Of a stretch of DNA of 64,000 nucleotides, positions 61,964-64,000 are shown in pieces. This DNA is from Pseudoalteromonas sp. HM-SA03. Lineage in GTDB: Bacteria; Pseudomonadota; Gammaproteobacteria; Enterobacterales; Alteromonadaceae. The DNA lies in NCBI RefSeq assembly GCF_002289345.1, contig NZ_NSDG01000039.1, forward strand, positions 32,747 through 96,746. Direction: 5' to 3'. The translations under genes were made by a program, and so were the position numbers. Below the pieces are notes generated by a model. The model did no database searches. It saw only the letters and a list, made by a program, of their open reading frames with translations, and had not been told where the DNA came from. How positions within the stretch are numbered: the stretch's first letter is position 1; each line of letters starts with the position of its first letter.

Positions 61964-62815
61964 CTAGTTAAGATTTGAAAGCGGTAACGGTTGGTAACTA
62001 GGAAACCTATTTGAGACAGTGGAAACCCCAAAAGAGGCATTTGACTGATAACTCGCCACTAACAATTCAATCTTGGGTTTAAGCGCTACGATCGCCTCAT
62101 CAATTTTACTTTTCAGCCTCGTACTAAAAACATTTTTACGCAGCAAAAAATGTACTTGATTATCATGTACCACGTAAGGCCAAGCCTGTGCAGCGAAAAG
62201 TCCTCGCTCTTTGATAAAATAGTTCCCCGTGATCATATCATCTACAATAAAATCAACGCGCGCTTTCATCAACATTTCAACCCGCCGCTGCGCACTGGCA
62301 ATACTCACAAACTGATCTTTATAGCGGGGCTCTTGTGTAAGCTTACCAAGCTCCTCTCCATAGTAAGATCCGATGCTTAACCCTATAGTTTTCGATTGCT
62401 GTAGTAATGAAGCGAGATCGGCAAGCACAGTGGGAGGTGATAACGAAAATAATCGCATACGTTCAAAACGATAGGGCAGAGAGAAATCTCCGTATGCTTC
62501 TCTGTCTTTAGTGTAGCTAACCATTACCGCGACATCTATCATCCCTTTTGACATTTCTTCAAAAGTGCGAGCGCTGGAAGGGAGGCGAATATAGGTAGTA
62601 CACACGGCAACATGCTGGAACACCATTTCGGCAATGTCTACGTCTAGACCCCAAGGTCCAAGCTCATCAAATACAGTTAATGGCGGCCAATCGGCAACAA
62701 CGCCGATATTCACCGTTTTACTGCATTCGCTTGCACTGACAGGGGTAAATACCAAGCCCCACACCAATATAATCGTGCCAATCAAGTTATTCACTGATAT
62801 GTACTGCTTAACCAT
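61964..62815 (-). CDS. Periplasmic substrate-binding-like protein (family 3)
   Basis: A 283-residue protein with a signal peptide (about 1-28, VSA-SE) and the family 3 solute-binding pattern: IGVVADWPPLTVFDELGPWG near residue 38, VAVMVSYTKDREAYGDFSLP near 96 and VDFIVDDMITGNYFIKERG near 190. No ABC permease or ATPase is adjacent, so it may be a sensor-type or orphan binding protein. Ligand unknown. Confidence 0.78.
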   Translation of the reverse strand: MVKQYISVNNLIGTIILVWGLVFTPVSASECSKTVNIGVVADWPPLTVFDELGPWGLDVDIAEMVFQHVAVCTTYIRLPSSARTFEEMSKGMIDVAVMVSYTKDREAYGDFSLPYRFERMRLFSLSPPTVLADLASLLQQSKTIGLSIGSYYGEELGKLTQEPRYKDQFVSIASAQRRVEMLMKARVDFIVDDMITGNYFIKERGLFAAQAWPYVVHDNQVHFLLRKNVFSTRLKSKIDEAIVALKPKIELLVASYQSNASFGVSTVSNRFPSYQPLPLSNLN

Positions 62816-62983
62816 GACACCTCGTGAGCAAGTCTATGACAATCGGCCTTATAACATGACGACTCTGTTCATTGCATAGGCACTATCTATATTAGTAACA
62901 ATATATTTACCTAAAGCCTAGAACACAATGCCTAATTATTAAACTATTTAAATCAAAAAACGCACAGGGGCTCACTGGAACAA

Positions 62984-63020
62984 AAAAGCGTGACGTAAAC
63001 CCCCTTTACATCACGCTTGT
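62984..63020 (-). terminator. Terminator of the XRE/membrane gene pair, carrying the GTAAAGGGGGTTTAC palindrome
   Basis: A 14-bp stem with one mismatch encloses CCCCC (plus strand). On the minus strand it runs into six T. The stem tip is the same palindrome as at 6064-6084. It lies just past the XRE stop. Confidence 0.8.
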
Positions 63021-63028
63021 TTTGCACT

Positions 63029-63241
63029 TTATGGCTGATATTCGAATACTTCTTCGATAGGGACATTAAATACATGAGCGATTTTAAAGGCGACTTCAAG
63101 CGAAGGGGAGTACTTGGCAGCCTCGACCGCCATAATCGTTTGTCTCGTAACACCCACTCGCTCAGCAAGCTCTTTTTGTGTCATTTCACCGCTCATAAAA
63201 CGTAGCATTCTAATTTTGTTTTTTATTGGTAAATCAGCCAT
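63029..63241 (-). CDS. XRE-family helix-turn-helix regulator
   Basis: A 70-residue regulator made up almost entirely of one HTH_3 domain: MTQKELAERVGVTRQTIMAVEA near residues 19-40, then YSPSLEVAFKIAHVFNVPIEEVF. It has no sensor domain. It overlaps the upstream membrane-protein gene by eight bases, a pairing common for small Cro/CI regulators with DUF2178-like membrane proteins. Probably autoregulatory. Confidence 0.9.
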   Translation of the reverse strand: MADLPIKNKIRMLRFMSGEMTQKELAERVGVTRQTIMAVEAAKYSPSLEVAFKIAHVFNVPIEEVFEYQP

Positions 63242-63734
63242 ACACAGCTCCCAAACGAGCTTTGACTAGCTGGGTTCCATAACTGACCAATTCAGCCAGC
63301 AAAAATGCAATCACTAAAATATGAAGTGGTGCAAATGGTAGCTCAAAAGGAAGCGCTTGCGACCAATTTTGCGCTTCAGCAGAATATTGGAAAATAGAGA
63401 TACACACACCAACCTGAAGCACCCAATAGGCAGGTTTGCACCCAGATAGCGCAATCAACTTTTCACGCTCATCTAACGGCTTATCCATATCTTTATCGCT
63501 AACAAAGCTCAGTAGCAGCTGACCTGCTATAGATGTCACGATAGAAATAACAATCACCTTGAGCAACAATCCTGATACCCAACTCGGATCTTGACGTAAC
63601 TGCTCTGTAGCCGCTGTTATTTCGCCTAAATAAAAATACAGGATATAACCTGTTACCAAAAACTCTATCGCAATCGTTAAGTCACGGAAACTCAACGAGT
63701 CTAAAAACGCTTTAATCTTGTTATTGCTTTCCAT
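63234..63734 (-). CDS. DUF2178-like membrane protein
   Basis: A 166-residue inner-membrane protein with four predicted spans (about 20-38, 52-72, 100-116 and 131-150). The loop between spans two and three contains DKPLDEREKLIALSG, the DERE motif typical of DUF2178 proteins. Its downstream partner is an XRE regulator that overlaps it. Function unknown. Confidence 0.7.
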   Translation of the reverse strand: MESNNKIKAFLDSLSFRDLTIAIEFLVTGYILYFYLGEITAATEQLRQDPSWVSGLLLKVIVISIVTSIAGQLLLSFVSDKDMDKPLDEREKLIALSGCKPAYWVLQVGVCISIFQYSAEAQNWSQALPFELPFAPLHILVIAFLLAELVSYGTQLVKARLGAVYG

Positions 63735-63761
63735 GTCACCCTCACTTTACTCAAGGTTAAG

Positions 63762-63822
63762 TATTTTTTACATTAAAAGCGTAAACTTTGCTCAACCACA
63801 AGTCAAATATTTTTTACTTTAA
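63762..63822 (-). promoter_or_regulatory. Direct repeats upstream of the membrane/XRE operon
   Basis: TATTTTTTACATTAA (63762-63776) and TATTTTTTACTTTAA (63808-63822) differ by one base and start 46 bp apart. They lie in the promoter region of the operon, so they may bind the encoded XRE regulator. Confidence 0.45.
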
Positions 63823-63840
63823 GTCAAGTTTAAATAACTA

Positions 63841-64000
63841 ACCTGAACTCGGGGTAAGAAGTAAGTTAATCCACTAAAATCACTAAGTTCAAAAGCGTAA
63901 TATCGATCTAGCCAGAAGTTATTTCTTAGTACAAGGCAAATTTGTGCGTCAATAGCTGGCCTATTGCAAGCAAATTTAACGCAGTAGTAAGGGATAACAG
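63841..64000. mobile_element. Diverged MITE-A relative, cut by the window edge
   Basis: Begins with the same terminal ACCTGA. At about 63934-63984 it carries the complement of the inner part of the 17947/40036 element (AATAGCTGGC and TTTAACGCAGT regions). It is in the opposite orientation to the other two copies, diverged, and lacks much of the centre. The far end is outside the window. Confidence 0.6.

Overview
The window is a piece of a marine gammaproteobacterial chromosome, most likely Pseudoalteromonas. This is an inference from moderate GC with AT-rich spacers, the tesA/ybbA/ybbP, sbcDC and betIBA gene orders, many TonB/PepSY/lipoprotein genes, and dispersed short palindromes and MITE-like repeats. 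No rRNA, tRNA, phage, CRISPR or transposase gene was found. The left edge cuts a PepSY membrane protein gene; the right edge cuts a copy of a MITE-like repeat.

Layout. 1-1.75 kb: PepSY membrane protein plus DUF3325 protein (iron-uptake type). 1.75-2.25 kb: a spacer with a phased array of an 18-bp repeat. 2.2-5.9 kb: a two-CXXCH lipoprotein and a PhoX-like lipoprotein with a collagen-like stalk. 6-7.6 kb: lipocalin, an unknown gene and a second cluster of the 18-bp repeat. 7.6-13.5 kb: sbcD, sbcC, a methyltransferase and a small membrane protein. 13.9-17.8 kb: M1 peptidase with a DUF6702-like partner, then a periplasmic binding-type protein. 17.9-18.3 kb: two unrelated MITE-like repeats. 18.3-20.8 kb: acyltransferase and a two-gene metzincin module whose pro-domain-like protein is separate and membrane anchored. 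20.8-24.6 kb: tesA divergent from ybbA-ybbP. 24.8-35 kb: mainly regulators and small accessory enzymes (HAD, DUF3224, AraC, TetR/DHFR-like, MATE/LysR, VOC, GNAT, DeoR/HAD). 35-40 kb: GGDEF-EAL protein translationally coupled to a di-haem peroxidase, then a quinone-reductase-like flavoprotein. 40-42.6 kb: second MITE copy at the stop codon of a merR gene, GST, NTF2-like, PH-domain and small membrane proteins. 42.6-47.5 kb: CadC-like regulator, esterase, SatD-like/DUF3307 pair. 47.5-49.6 kb: 315-bp MITE and an ABC-F protein. 49.8-54.7 kb: TonB receptor, PepSY/DUF2271 protein and DUF4198 protein behind a Fur-like box, with a divergent LysR. 54.8-55.7 kb: cupin and VOC. 55.8-61.7 kb: choline-to-betaine locus (betI-betB-betA, short BCCT-like transporter, TorF-like porin). 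62-63.7 kb: binding-type protein and an XRE regulator with a membrane partner.

The most unusual signal is not a gene. A family with consensus AGATCANNNTTTTACTAAC occurs 13 times, 12 of them in two clusters (0.6-2.0 kb and 7.0-7.5 kb). One cluster contains four same-orientation copies with a 41-42 bp period. Three copies lie inside coding sequence, all in the same reading frame. I know of no described function for it.
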